A stretch of DNA of 64,000 nt, taken from Campylobacteraceae bacterium. GTDB lineage: Bacteria > Campylobacterota > Campylobacteria > Campylobacterales > Sulfurovaceae. Numbering within the stretch: position 1 is the first letter of the stretch; the number at the start of each line of letters is the position of its first letter. The notes beneath the pieces are model-generated. The model saw only the letters and a list, made by a program, of their open reading frames with translations. It was not told the origin of the DNA and made no database searches. The stretch lies in NCBI GenBank assembly GCA_027068975.1, contig JALXFN010000034.1:1-64000 (forward strand), written 5' to 3'. Below are positions 8,916 to 16,645 of the stretch, in pieces. A program made the position numbers and the translations under genes.

Positions 8916-10232
8916 CTAAAACCCCTCAATATCTTCAACAGACAACAAGCGATATTCAACCTCATATCCCTCATACTTTCTAAGTAAATTAACCGATTTT
9001 AAGACCAATGCATCATGGCTAAGTCGTTTAGCAGACAACTTTACTTCACAAAGTAGTAGTTTTTTCTCTATTTCATCAACAGCTACAATGTCTATTTCAT
9101 TTTTATTACCACGCTCCCAGTAGTTTCCTATGCTGGTATATATTTGCTTCTCTTTCAAAAGTTCTATAAAAAGTTTCTCTAAAAATCGACCTTTAAATGT
9201 TGAAAAATCTCGTTCAATAATTCTCTTTAAACGCTCATACCCCTCTGCTTCTACTATAGATTTATATTTGTAGATAAAACGAAACCAAAAAGCTAAAAAG
9301 TTGTCTACTATTTCATACTTTTGTACTTTAGCATTCTCTTTTGCTCCCATGGGTTTGATGCTTTTTATAATATTATAGTCTCTCTCCAAACGACTCAAAT
9401 GCCCAGATATATTTTTTTCTAAAATTGACTCTATTTCAGTTTTAGAGGTTTTTGAAGAGGCGATTAAACTCAAAATAGAAAAATATGTACCATACTCTTT
9501 TCCAAACTCCTCTATGAGTCTGTTTTTCCCCTCTTCCAAAAAAAGTGAATGAGGGGCAATAATTTCATCTATCATACTCTTTGCATCAAAACTCTCATAT
9601 AGAACAAAAAGCTCAATATATTTAGCAATACCACCTGTTAAAACATAAAAGTCCAATAAATTCTCAGGGCTATAGTTGTTGTGGTCTTTCAATATCTCTT
9701 TTAATACAGATACTTTCAGAGGCTTTAGGTCAATTTTAAAATCAATTCGTCCAAAGAGTGGCTCTTTTTTGTCTTCATATATTTTTTTCATCAAGGAGTA
9801 GACCGAACCACAAGCAATCAAGTGGATTTTACTCTCATCTTTATGCAAGTCCCAAAGTTTCTGTATAGTAGAGTATATGGTGCTATTTACTCTATAAAAC
9901 TCTTGAAACTCATCTATTACAAGGGTAAATGGTTCTTTTTTCCCTAACTCCAATAGATACTCAAAAAGCTGTTCAAACTTTCGTATCTCTCCAAAAAGCT
10001 TAACTCCAAGTTTTGACTCTATCTCTTCTGAAAACTCTTCACACAAAAGAGCTTCATTTTTTTTAGAGACAAAGAAATAAAGAGTTTTATCAGAAGAAAA
10101 GTCTTGCAGTGCCAAAGTAGTTTTACCCACCCGTCTACGCCCAATAATCATGGTCATAATGGCATGATTATTTTTTAATTTATCAGCTCGTTTTAAAATA
10201 TTAAGTTCATCATCTCGATTGTAAAATTTCAT
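8916..10232 (-). CDS. AAA-type ATPase with DUF234/DEXX C-terminal domain
   Basis: A 438-residue ATPase of the archaeal-type ATPase group. Walker A is GRRRVGKTT (about residue 31) and Walker B is LVIDEFQEF (about 105). A winged-helix-like middle follows (SKTEIESILEKNISGHLSRLERDYNIIKSI). The C-terminal part has WERGNKNEIDIVAVDEIEKKLLLCEVKLSAK, a PD-(D/E)XK-like nuclease signature (E-ID-E-K). Such genes are scattered accessory genes of unknown function, sometimes linked with defence or mobile DNA. A symmetrical AT-rich site lies immediately upstream. It has no operon partner. Confidence 0.75.
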   Translation of the reverse strand: MKFYNRDDELNILKRADKLKNNHAIMTMIIGRRRVGKTTLALQDFSSDKTLYFFVSKKNEALLCEEFSEEIESKLGVKLFGEIRKFEQLFEYLLELGKKEPFTLVIDEFQEFYRVNSTIYSTIQKLWDLHKDESKIHLIACGSVYSLMKKIYEDKKEPLFGRIDFKIDLKPLKVSVLKEILKDHNNYSPENLLDFYVLTGGIAKYIELFVLYESFDAKSMIDEIIAPHSLFLEEGKNRLIEEFGKEYGTYFSILSLIASSKTSKTEIESILEKNISGHLSRLERDYNIIKSIKPMGAKENAKVQKYEIVDNFLAFWFRFIYKYKSIVEAEGYERLKRIIERDFSTFKGRFLEKLFIELLKEKQIYTSIGNYWERGNKNEIDIVAVDEIEKKLLLCEVKLSAKRLSHDALVLKSVNLLRKYEGYEVEYRLLSVEDIEGF

Positions 10233-10270
10233 ATAATAACCTTTGTTATGATAACATGGGTTATTATAAC
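10233..10270. promoter_or_regulatory. Nested palindrome upstream of the DUF234 ATPase gene
   Basis: Directly before the ATPase start, ATAATAACC (10233-10241) pairs with GGTTATTAT (10259-10267). Between them lies a smaller palindrome GTTATGATAAC (10245-10255), and GTTATTATAAC (10260-10270) is itself symmetrical. The arrangement of several GTTAT half-sites looks like a multi-site operator, possibly for autoregulation (inference). It covers the ribosome site region. Confidence 0.5.
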
Positions 10271-10317
10271 ATAAATATTATTTTTTTAAATTAAGGGTTG
10301 TCGTCAAGGGTCTCGTT

Positions 10318-11181
10318 AAGGGTCAGACGTTGAATATTCACCTACATCATCCCCTTAACCACCTTAGAAACCAAAGAACGAGAAACATTCAAATACTTAG
10401 CCAAAGCAATCTGTGTATATCCATCTTCCAAAGCTTGAACCATTGCTTCATTTCGTTCTTGAATGCTGTTTACCTCTTCAAAATGTTCCTCTAAAGTTTT
10501 TGAAAAAGCAATTGTATTTACACTGTTTTTTACAACAACTTTTTGATTTTTGATTTTTTCAAGTAGCTCTAAATCTTCCTCATTGAGGCTAACACCAATT
10601 ATATCTTGCACATTTTCATAATCAAGCTCTTCTATAAGTTTAGAGTGCAAAGCACAAGGAACAGGAGTAACCCCATTGGCAATAACTGAACCTAAAGTGT
10701 AAGGATACTCTTCTACCTTTTTGACTATTCCTGCTTCTATAGGGTTTTGTTCTATGTAGCGAATGAGAGTATAGTAGTACTCATCACTATTGATATACCT
10801 AGAGTAGTATCTACCCTGCCAAAAGTGACCTGAACGTTTCTGTTTTTTATTAGCATAGATGGCGTAGTTTCCATTTATCTGTTTCATAAAAGAGGAGAGG
10901 TTTTCTCTTTGTGTCTCTACTAAAAGATGAAAATGGTTACTCATGAGACAATAATCATGCAAAACTACACTATATGCTCTACACGCTTTACAGACTATTT
11001 TTAAAAACATCTCATAATCGTCACTATCTACAAACACCTCCGAACAGTTCACTCCACGGTTAATAACATGATGATACCCTGCTAAGTCTATTCTTGGTTT
11101 TCTTGGCATTTTTTGTCTCGTTTATTATTTTATTTTTTGTATTGTAGCGTGTTTTTAGTGGATATTCAACGTCTGACCCTT
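10318..11181 (-). mobile_element. RAYT transposase gene bounded by inverted REP-like ends
   Basis: Left end 10318-10344 and right end 11157-11181 are inverted copies of about 25 bases, with one mismatch in the core GGGTCAGACGTTGAATAT. The stop codon of the transposase gene (10342-10344) is inside the left copy. AAGGGT also recurs at about 13-base spacing just left of the unit (10293-10324). A third, solo copy in the same orientation as the left end lies at 13313-13339 with two mismatches. This is the expected arrangement of a REP-associated tyrosine transposase with its own repeat ends. Confidence 0.8.
10342..11109 (-). CDS. REP-associated tyrosine transposase (Y1_Tnp, RAYT)
   Basis: A 255-residue protein of the IS200-like Y1 transposase superfamily. 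The N-terminal MPRKPRIDLAGYHHVINRG is typical of RAYTs. The metal-binding HxH (HUH) motif is MSNHFHLLVE (about residues 56-65). The candidate catalytic Tyr lies in the YTLIRYIEQNPIEAG helix. The C-terminal helix-turn-helix (YTQIALAKYLNVSRSLVSKVVKG) is likely for DNA recognition. These enzymes act on short palindromic REP sequences. The gene looks intact. Confidence 0.9.
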   Translation of the reverse strand: MPRKPRIDLAGYHHVINRGVNCSEVFVDSDDYEMFLKIVCKACRAYSVVLHDYCLMSNHFHLLVETQRENLSSFMKQINGNYAIYANKKQKRSGHFWQGRYYSRYINSDEYYYTLIRYIEQNPIEAGIVKKVEEYPYTLGSVIANGVTPVPCALHSKLIEELDYENVQDIIGVSLNEEDLELLEKIKNQKVVVKNSVNTIAFSKTLEEHFEEVNSIQERNEAMVQALEDGYTQIALAKYLNVSRSLVSKVVKGMM

Positions 11182-11240
11182 TAGGAACAATACACTACTT
11201 CCATCAGACCCAATTCCAATCAACAAAAACAAAATCAAAC

Positions 11241-12047
11241 CTATCCAAACTTCATCTCTAAAATAGCCACAAAATTTCGCCGTCGTTTATATTCACTCTT
11301 TAAGCGTTCAACTCTTAAATGAAACTCATCTTCATCTATCAATGACTTTAACTGAAACAGAGCATCTGCAATAGCTCTATAGTAATTATCTCCTGTAGTT
11401 CTTAAATTCTCTTCAATTTGAGCATTAAAAAACTCCATCGCCTCTTTTGGATAGGCTTCTTTGTTTTGCTTAAAGAAACTCTCTTTTTTCTCTGGTAATT
11501 TTTTTAACAACGCAAACATCTCATCTATGCGTTTTTCTCTCTCTAAATATTTATAGTATGCATACAGGTCTCTCTTTTTCCAAAGTGCTTCTAGCTCTTT
11601 TTTATTGTCAACTCTTTTAAGTCCATCAGCAATAAAATCAAAACTTCTATAGCCTCTCTCCTCAATAGCTTTACGAACAAAACCTCTAAATCGTTCATCT
11701 GAAATATCACTAAGTTTTGCAAGTTGTTCCACATACTCTACATCAAATCTCTCTTTGAGTAAATCTTCAACAATCTTTATGGCTAACTCTTTTTTATCAT
11801 TCTCCAAATAGATATAAATTAGCTTTTTATAAACACCCTCTAAATCTTGAGCCAACAAAAAACTCTCTTTCTCTTCAAATGTTAACAACTCTTCAATAAA
11901 ATAATAAAAGCTCAAAGGGCTATCGTTATCAAAATATTGCAAAACTTCTCTTTTATCTTCTATATCTAAATTCTCATAAGAGAAATGTAAATAGTTAGAC
12001 TCCTCCAAAGCCCATAAACAATCGAAGCTGTACCTCTTTGTTTTCAA
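11241..12047 (-). pseudogene. Hypothetical helical protein, C-terminal part of a frameshifted gene
   Basis: A 268-codon reading frame that can begin only at TTG 12045-12047 inside the end of the next frame. It has no ATG near its start and no separate ribosome site. The content is charged and helical, resembling TPR/HEAT-like repeats (LYAYYKYLEREKRIDEMFALLKKLPEKKESF). The 119-residue frame upstream ends in LRLFMGFGGV, and sense resumes here at about NYLHFSYENLDIEDK in the +1 frame. The two probably form one protein of about 370 residues broken by a one-base change. I do not recognise a function. Confidence 0.55.
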
Positions 12048-12354
12048 TTTTATTAATCAGAGCCATTATCTCATTAGAAAAAATATCAAAATCAAAATAC
12101 TCCTCTCCTCTATAGTCATAATGGTCAATCCAAAGATACCCCTCATCTTGTTTTGCTTCAATCGCTACTGCCATCTCAAAAACCATATCCATAACCTCAT
12201 CAGGGTTTTGATTGACAAATATTTTTAGATTTTCCATATATTCAGATATTTTTTCTTGAAACTCATCAGGACTATAGAGTAACTCTTCATCAGCCATATC
12301 ATACTTAATACTTGTAGAAGCAATCTCATTAATTTTTAACTTGTTTTCTAACAT
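11995..12354 (-). pseudogene. Hypothetical protein, N-terminal part of a frameshifted gene
   Basis: A 119-residue acidic protein (EELLYSPDEFQEKISEYMENLKIFV, then DEGYLWIDHYDYRGEEYFDFDIFSNEI). It overlaps the 268-codon frame by 53 bases in a different register. The overlap and the lack of a proper start in the downstream frame suggest a frameshift near 12000 rather than two genes. If translated as it stands it would be an isolated acidic domain. No family is recognised. Confidence 0.5.
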
Positions 12355-12422
12355 TTTTTATTCTTTTTAGTTTTTTATTATTTCACTGTAAAGATTTTTA
12401 AATTGTCGATAAGAGGTTACGA

Positions 12423-12659
12423 CTACTCCCCTTCTTCCTCTTCAATTATCTTAATCACTTGTTTCACATAAACTACCTTCACAGGTTTTTTATATGGAAT
12501 GGTAAGTGCTATTGAATCCTCTTTAGTAAAAACATAATGACTACCACCATTATTAATAGCTGTATATCCTATGTTCTCTAAGATTTTTTTCAAATCTTCA
12601 AATCTTACATTTTTGGGATTATTTTTGATAGCTTCGATTAATTTTTCTTTTTTACTCAT
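12423..12659 (-). CDS. hicA: HicA-type mRNA interferase toxin
   Basis: A 78-residue double-stranded-RNA-binding-fold toxin. HicA features are visible: FEDLKKILENIGYTAINNGGSHYVF with the catalytic His in GGSH, then IALTIPYKKPVKVVYVKQVIKIIEE. HicA cleaves mRNA and is neutralised by HicB. Here the HicB gene is on the opposite strand, 143 bases away and divergent, which is not the usual same-strand hicAB arrangement. The length is usual for the family. Confidence 0.8.
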   Translation of the reverse strand: MSKKEKLIEAIKNNPKNVRFEDLKKILENIGYTAINNGGSHYVFTKEDSIALTIPYKKPVKVVYVKQVIKIIEEEEGE

Positions 12660-12802
12660 TGTTAAAATCTCCTAAAAAATTGTGATTTATTTTATAAATA
12701 TTTTCCTTAGTGAGAAAACTTTTTTGCTATTTTTTCATAAAGACTTCTATTATTTAAAGAACAGTGTGTATAATATTATATACATACCAAAAGGAACTAT
12801 TT
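12660..12802. promoter_or_regulatory. Shared hicA/hicB divergent promoter region with near-palindrome
   Basis: The 143-base gap between the divergent toxin and antitoxin genes. A near-perfect palindrome around TGTATAATATTATATACA (about 12770-12787) contains a TATAAT-like -10 for the hicB side. The RHH end of HicB could bind it (inference). The ribosome sites are AAAGGA for hicB and AGGAG for hicA. Confidence 0.5.
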
Positions 12803-13159
12803 ATGAAAAGCATAGATTATTATTTAAATTTAGATTATGAAATTATTATTAGAAAAGTACCCCAAGAAGATGGAGGTGGTTATTTTGCTTATTATAAAGA
12901 TTTTAAAGGTGTAATGGGTGATGGTGAAACTGCTGATGAAGCTATAGAAGATGTAAAATCTGCATTCAAGTCTTATTTGGAAGTAGCTTTAGAAAATAAA
13001 GAGAAGATAAATGAGCCTTCTCATCTTATGAAAACTAAACGAATTAATATCACTGTACCAATTTATGCACTTGAAAAGATAGATAATTATGCTAAAAGCT
13101 TAAATATGAATCGTAGTACTTTTTTGGTAGAGAGTGCTTTAAAGCAAGTCTCTTTATAG
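12803..13159 (+). CDS. hicB: HicB-type antitoxin with C-terminal RHH domain
   Basis: Starts at ATG 12803-12805 after AAAGGA. The 118-residue product has the partially degraded RNase H fold of HicB (DYEIIIRKVPQEDGGGYFAYYKDFKGVMGDGETADEAIEDVKSAFKSYLEVALE), then a ribbon-helix-helix DNA-binding part (KRINITVPIYALEKIDNYAKSLNMNRSTFLVESAL). It should bind HicA and repress the shared promoter. Divergence from its toxin gene means it could autoregulate both directions from one site. Confidence 0.85.
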   Translation: MKSIDYYLNLDYEIIIRKVPQEDGGGYFAYYKDFKGVMGDGETADEAIEDVKSAFKSYLEVALENKEKINEPSHLMKTKRINITVPIYALEKIDNYAKSLNMNRSTFLVESALKQVSL

Positions 13160-13198
13160 AAAAAATCTATTCTAAAAGAAGAAGCCTAAACCTCTTCT

Positions 13199-13306
13199 TT
13201 ATCTCCTATAAACCACCAAATACCCAACAGGCAAAACCAAAAGTGTCAACAGCGTAGAGCTAATAATCCCCCCAACAATCACCACAGATAACGGATACTG
13301 AATCTC
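13199..13306 (-). pseudogene. 3' fragment of a CusA/CzcA-type RND transporter gene
   Basis: Read on the minus strand, the last 35 or so codons (EIQYPLSVVIVGG...YLVVYRR and stop) reproduce the end of the intact RND gene at 46011-49058. The DNA match is nearly exact, with only about four differences over roughly 100 bases, silent sites included. It breaks off abruptly a few bases before a solo REP copy. This is the remnant of a second RND copy or a recent duplication, cut at its 5' side. Confidence 0.85.
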
Positions 13307-13312
13307 GTTTCT

Positions 13313-13339
13313 AGGGGTCAGTCGTTGAATATCCACCTA
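13313..13339. repeat. Solo REP copy related to the RAYT ends
   Basis: The core GGGTCAGTCGTTGAATAT matches the RAYT left end (10318-10344) with two mismatches over 25 bases and the same orientation. It sits 7 bases from the break of the RND gene fragment. It may mark the point of the rearrangement or be a mobilised single REP. Confidence 0.8.
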
Positions 13340-13398
13340 TATGTTCCAAAAAACTCTCTTTACCAATATCATTTATTACTATTAGTTTCGACAAAATT

Positions 13399-13551
13399 TT
13401 ATCCCCATTGTAATTTACGCTCAACCCTTTTAGTTGCACAATCTGTCAAATAAGAGTTAATCAAATTTTGATAAGGAATCCCTACTTTTTTAGCCAATGC
13501 TTTAAAGTAACTAATGGTATCAGGGTCAAAAAGCATATCAACAAAAATCAT
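13399..13551 (-). CDS. Orphan CopG/BrnA-like antitoxin fragment
   Basis: A 50-residue frame on the minus strand whose ATG (13549-13551) overlaps the TGA of the vWA gene (ATGA), with GAGGAGGAG upstream. Its sequence (LFDPDTISYFKALAKKVGIPYQNLINSYLTDCATKR) matches the C-terminal half of CopG-type antitoxins of the IPYQTLIN group. The usual N-terminal part is missing and no toxin is adjacent. It is either a very short coupled gene or a truncated one left by the same rearrangement as the nearby RND fragment. Confidence 0.55.
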   Translation of the reverse strand: MIFVDMLFDPDTISYFKALAKKVGIPYQNLINSYLTDCATKRVERKLQWG

Positions 13552-14510
13552 CTCCTCCTCGGCAAAGACCCAAACCCAATCAACAAAAACAACAACCCAA
13601 GCACAAGAGGATAGTAAAAAAGCTCTTCTCTGTCATGAATGACCACTTCACCCTTATCTTTACTTTGGTGTTGGGACTTTATGGTGCTTACTAGCTCTTC
13701 TATGTCGCTTTCACCTGAGTTGGCTAATATGAATGCTCCATTGTTTTTAACTGCTATCTCTCCTAGTTCATCGTTTCTTTGACTTATGATTAGCTTTCCA
13801 TCTTTCATAATGGTTTTTCCAGTTTTTCTTAAAACAGGAGCCCCCTCTTTGGTTCCTACTAAGACTACATATAGAGCGATATTATTGGCGTTTGTTATCT
13901 TTTCAAATTTGGCTAATTGCTCTTTGTCTCCACCATCTGAAAAAACGACCAATATCTTTGGCTTTTTCTTCTCTAGTAACTCAACTGTAAACTCAGCCAA
14001 AGCTGTAAAGTCTGTGGAACCCATGTTTATGTATTGGTCATTTACACCATTAACCAAGAGTTTTAAGGTCTCTTTATCGGAAGTAAAAGGAGCCAATATA
14101 AAAGAGGAGTAAGCAAAAGCTACGAGGCTTATGTCATCATTTGGCATGTTGTTTAGTAGTTGGTTTATCTTCTTTTTGGCAAACTCTAAACGGTTTGGAT
14201 ACATATCTTTAGAACGCATGGAACCAGAGATATCTAAGGCAACTACTACCGAAAGCCCCTCTAAATGGACAACTTTGTCTCCATGGTCTATAACAGGACG
14301 GGCTAATGCCACCACCATAAAAAAGAGTGCAACGACCAAGATAAGATGACGAATAACCAAAGGCAAAGAGTCATCACCAGCTGTTAAACGTGCCAGTACC
14401 TTTTTGTCAAAAATCTGTAAAAAATTATCTTTATGGGTCAAAATAAAATAGGTAAATATCGCTAAAGGAATCCCCATCATCCATAAAACTTGAGGTGTTA
14501 CAAAACTCAT
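13548..14510 (-). CDS. vWA-domain membrane protein (BatA/BatB family)
   Basis: A 320-residue protein with N-terminal helices (MMGIPLAIFTYFIL and LVVALFFMVVALARPV), a von Willebrand A domain with MIDAS motif VALDISGSM, and a C-terminal helix before LPRRR. It belongs to the Bat set, which a MoxR-type ATPase is thought to act on. Its ATG overlaps the stop of the other vWA gene (ATGA). In related genomes a TPR protein follows; here the orphan antitoxin frame does. Confidence 0.85.
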   Translation of the reverse strand: MSFVTPQVLWMMGIPLAIFTYFILTHKDNFLQIFDKKVLARLTAGDDSLPLVIRHLILVVALFFMVVALARPVIDHGDKVVHLEGLSVVVALDISGSMRSKDMYPNRLEFAKKKINQLLNNMPNDDISLVAFAYSSFILAPFTSDKETLKLLVNGVNDQYINMGSTDFTALAEFTVELLEKKKPKILVVFSDGGDKEQLAKFEKITNANNIALYVVLVGTKEGAPVLRKTGKTIMKDGKLIISQRNDELGEIAVKNNGAFILANSGESDIEELVSTIKSQHQSKDKGEVVIHDREELFYYPLVLGLLFLLIGFGSLPRRR

Positions 14511-15427
14511 TTTCCCCTCCCCATCACTCTAAGATAGATAAAAAACACTAACGATAAAATAGCTATAAAAAGAGGGTAAGCATAGAGATAAATATGCTGA
14601 ATTATCTTTTTATCATCTATTTTTGTTAGCTCTAAGGCATCTATTTTTTCATAAATTTCATGAAGCATCTTTGAGTTTGTCGCTGCAAAGGCTTCACCCT
14701 CACCTGCTTTGGCAAAGGCTTCTAGTGAGCGACCATCATAATCACGAGTTGCCCCTATGCCGATGGTGTAGAGTTTTATGTCACTTATGGCTATGAGGTT
14801 ACTCACCTCTTCTACTGAAACTTTACTCATGTTATCTACACCATCGGTAAGGAGTATGACTATTTTTGATTTGGACTGTGAACGGTCAAGCATGGCATAG
14901 GCTTGAACCAAAGCATCATTTATCGCTGTTTTTTGACCTGCTATACCAAGACGTTGCATCTTAATAATTTTGGCTAGAAACTTCTTCTCAAAGGTTAAAG
15001 GAGATGAGACAAAGGCGACATCAGCAAAGGTTATAAGCCCTATACGGTCATCTTTTCTACGCAGAACAAAGTCACTTGCCACCTCTTTAACTACATCGAA
15101 CTTATTTTTAGAGAGATTTTTCATGTCAAAACGTCCCTGTTGCATGGAGCCTGAAGTATCTATGACCAGTACAATATCTCGACCATTTTTCTTGGAATTA
15201 CTGTACTCTTTGGTTAAAATAGGAGAAGCCAAAGCAACCAGTGCCATAACTATAGTAAGCCATTTTAAAAATGCCAAAATTTTATTATGTTTAACATTTG
15301 AAGTAAACAGAGCATCTAAGTGAGGAAAATAGATGCTTCTCCCCTTAATCTTACAAAACTTTGCACAAAGTAAAAAAATCAGAATAAAAAGTAGTACCCA
15401 AGGGTACTCAAAACTAAACTGTCTCAT
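14507..15427 (-). CDS. vWA-domain membrane protein (BatA family)
   Basis: Start taken at ATG 15425-15427, one codon inside a TTG. About 306 residues: an N-terminal helix (YPWVLLFILIFLLC), a second helix near residue 60, a vWA domain with MIDAS VLVIDTSGSM and a later DG (LLTDGVDN), and a C-terminal helix (IYLYAYPLFIAILSLVFFIYLRVMG). It overlaps both neighbours, indicating a tightly coupled operon. Probably forms a membrane complex with the next vWA protein. Confidence 0.85.
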   Translation of the reverse strand: MRQFSFEYPWVLLFILIFLLCAKFCKIKGRSIYFPHLDALFTSNVKHNKILAFLKWLTIVMALVALASPILTKEYSNSKKNGRDIVLVIDTSGSMQQGRFDMKNLSKNKFDVVKEVASDFVLRRKDDRIGLITFADVAFVSSPLTFEKKFLAKIIKMQRLGIAGQKTAINDALVQAYAMLDRSQSKSKIVILLTDGVDNMSKVSVEEVSNLIAISDIKLYTIGIGATRDYDGRSLEAFAKAGEGEAFAATNSKMLHEIYEKIDALELTKIDDKKIIQHIYLYAYPLFIAILSLVFFIYLRVMGRGK

Positions 15428-15809
15428 CAATTATATGCACCAAAAGGTCATACTGACGCAGAGTTACCTCATCGACCACTAAAGGAACCTCTTTTTTATA
15501 TTTATAAGCCTCTAACATCGGGAGAATCTGACTGTAAATCTCTGCTACTCTTGGCTCATCAGAGAACATTCTTCCCAAATAAGTCACCTCATAGGCTGCC
15601 TGTTTAGGATGTTTCCAATTAATATTTTTTATACGTTTCAGGTAAACTTTTTTCATGTTTTGTTTACGATTTAAAAAAATTTTTTTGAAAAACATAAAAA
15701 GAAGGGCTAAGATAACAACTCCCATAAAAAGAGCCAACACTATAAAAATAGTGTAACTATCATCAGGTATCTCCAAAAGGGGTTTTATGTCTCGTAGTTC
15801 ACCATTCAT
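15414..15809 (-). CDS. DUF4381-like single-span membrane protein of the Bat operon
   Basis: About 131 residues, with start ATG 15807-15809 overlapping the upstream TGA by one base. One strong membrane helix (YTIFIVLALFMGVVILALLFMFF) is followed by a basic stretch and a helical cytoplasmic tail (ELRDIKPLLEIP at the front, HPKQAAYEVTYLGRMF behind). Position and plan match the small protein between DUF58 and vWA genes in other Bat operons. No catalytic motif is seen. Confidence 0.6.
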   Translation of the reverse strand: MNGELRDIKPLLEIPDDSYTIFIVLALFMGVVILALLFMFFKKIFLNRKQNMKKVYLKRIKNINWKHPKQAAYEVTYLGRMFSDEPRVAEIYSQILPMLEAYKYKKEVPLVVDEVTLRQYDLLVHIIDETV

Positions 15810-16636
15810 CACTTTGCTCCTAACAGCTTAGCCAACTTCAAATACGGCTCTTCATGCGTATAGATTTTAGTAAAACGGATAGCATTTTTCTTTAAATGAG
15901 CATAAAGTTTTTTATCATTCTCCATCAATGCCTCTTTGTATGATTGTATCTCAACATGACCGATATTACCTTCAAAACTTTTATCACCCTCCATATCTAA
16001 AATACGTAAGTAACCCAGCTCATCAGGCTCCTCTTCAAATTTGTCACGAACGATGAGTGCTACCACATCATGTTTTTTACTTAGCAGAGCAAAATCAACC
16101 TCTCCTACAAAATCTGAAATAATAAAGAGCAGTGATTTCCGTCGTATACGCTTGTAGAGTGTGTCCGAAAACTCTTTATAAGCACTCTTTTTTCCCAACA
16201 TATCAAACTTCTCTACTTCTCTAACGATACTTTCTATTCCAAAAAACTTCTTATTGGGTCTGCTCATGCTGTAGAGTTTGTCAGCAAAGATGATGTTTGA
16301 GAAGAGGTCTCCATTTTTAACAGCTGAAAAACCAAGCAATGCTGTAAGTTCTGCCATAAGTTCAGACTTTTGTTTAACAGTTCCAAAATAGGTTGACCCA
16401 CCCATCATAAGAGCTGTTACTACATTTAACTCTCGCTCTTCACGATAGATTTTAATAAATGGTTTACCCAATTTGGCTGTAGTTTTCCAGTCAATTTTAC
16501 GAACATCATCTCCATGCACATACTCTCTAAGCTCTGTAAATTCAAAACCCTCTCCTTGAAAGAGCGATGCGTTATTTCCTAGCATCTCTCCAAAGACTTG
16601 TTTTCTTGCTTTGAGTAAAACCTTTTTTATATTCAT
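15809..16636 (-). CDS. DUF58 family protein
   Basis: A 275-residue protein with the DUF58 signature GEGFEFTELREYVHGDDVRKIDWKTTAKLGKPFIKIYREER. The C-terminal half has the alpha/beta look of a vWA-like fold (SLLFIISDFVGEVDF, VVALIVRDKFEEEP). DUF58 proteins accompany MoxR ATPases in nearly all such operons and may be adaptors. Unlike many DUF58 proteins it lacks N-terminal membrane helices. Nine bases separate it from moxR. Confidence 0.88.
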   Translation of the reverse strand: MNIKKVLLKARKQVFGEMLGNNASLFQGEGFEFTELREYVHGDDVRKIDWKTTAKLGKPFIKIYREERELNVVTALMMGGSTYFGTVKQKSELMAELTALLGFSAVKNGDLFSNIIFADKLYSMSRPNKKFFGIESIVREVEKFDMLGKKSAYKEFSDTLYKRIRRKSLLFIISDFVGEVDFALLSKKHDVVALIVRDKFEEEPDELGYLRILDMEGDKSFEGNIGHVEIQSYKEALMENDKKLYAHLKKNAIRFTKIYTHEEPYLKLAKLLGAK

Positions 16637-16645
16637 CTACTAAAC

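Noticed and set aside
10318-13339. CRISPR array from the repeated REP sequences
   Set aside because: Only three copies, far apart and in mixed orientation, with a RAYT gene; no regular spacers and no cas genes.
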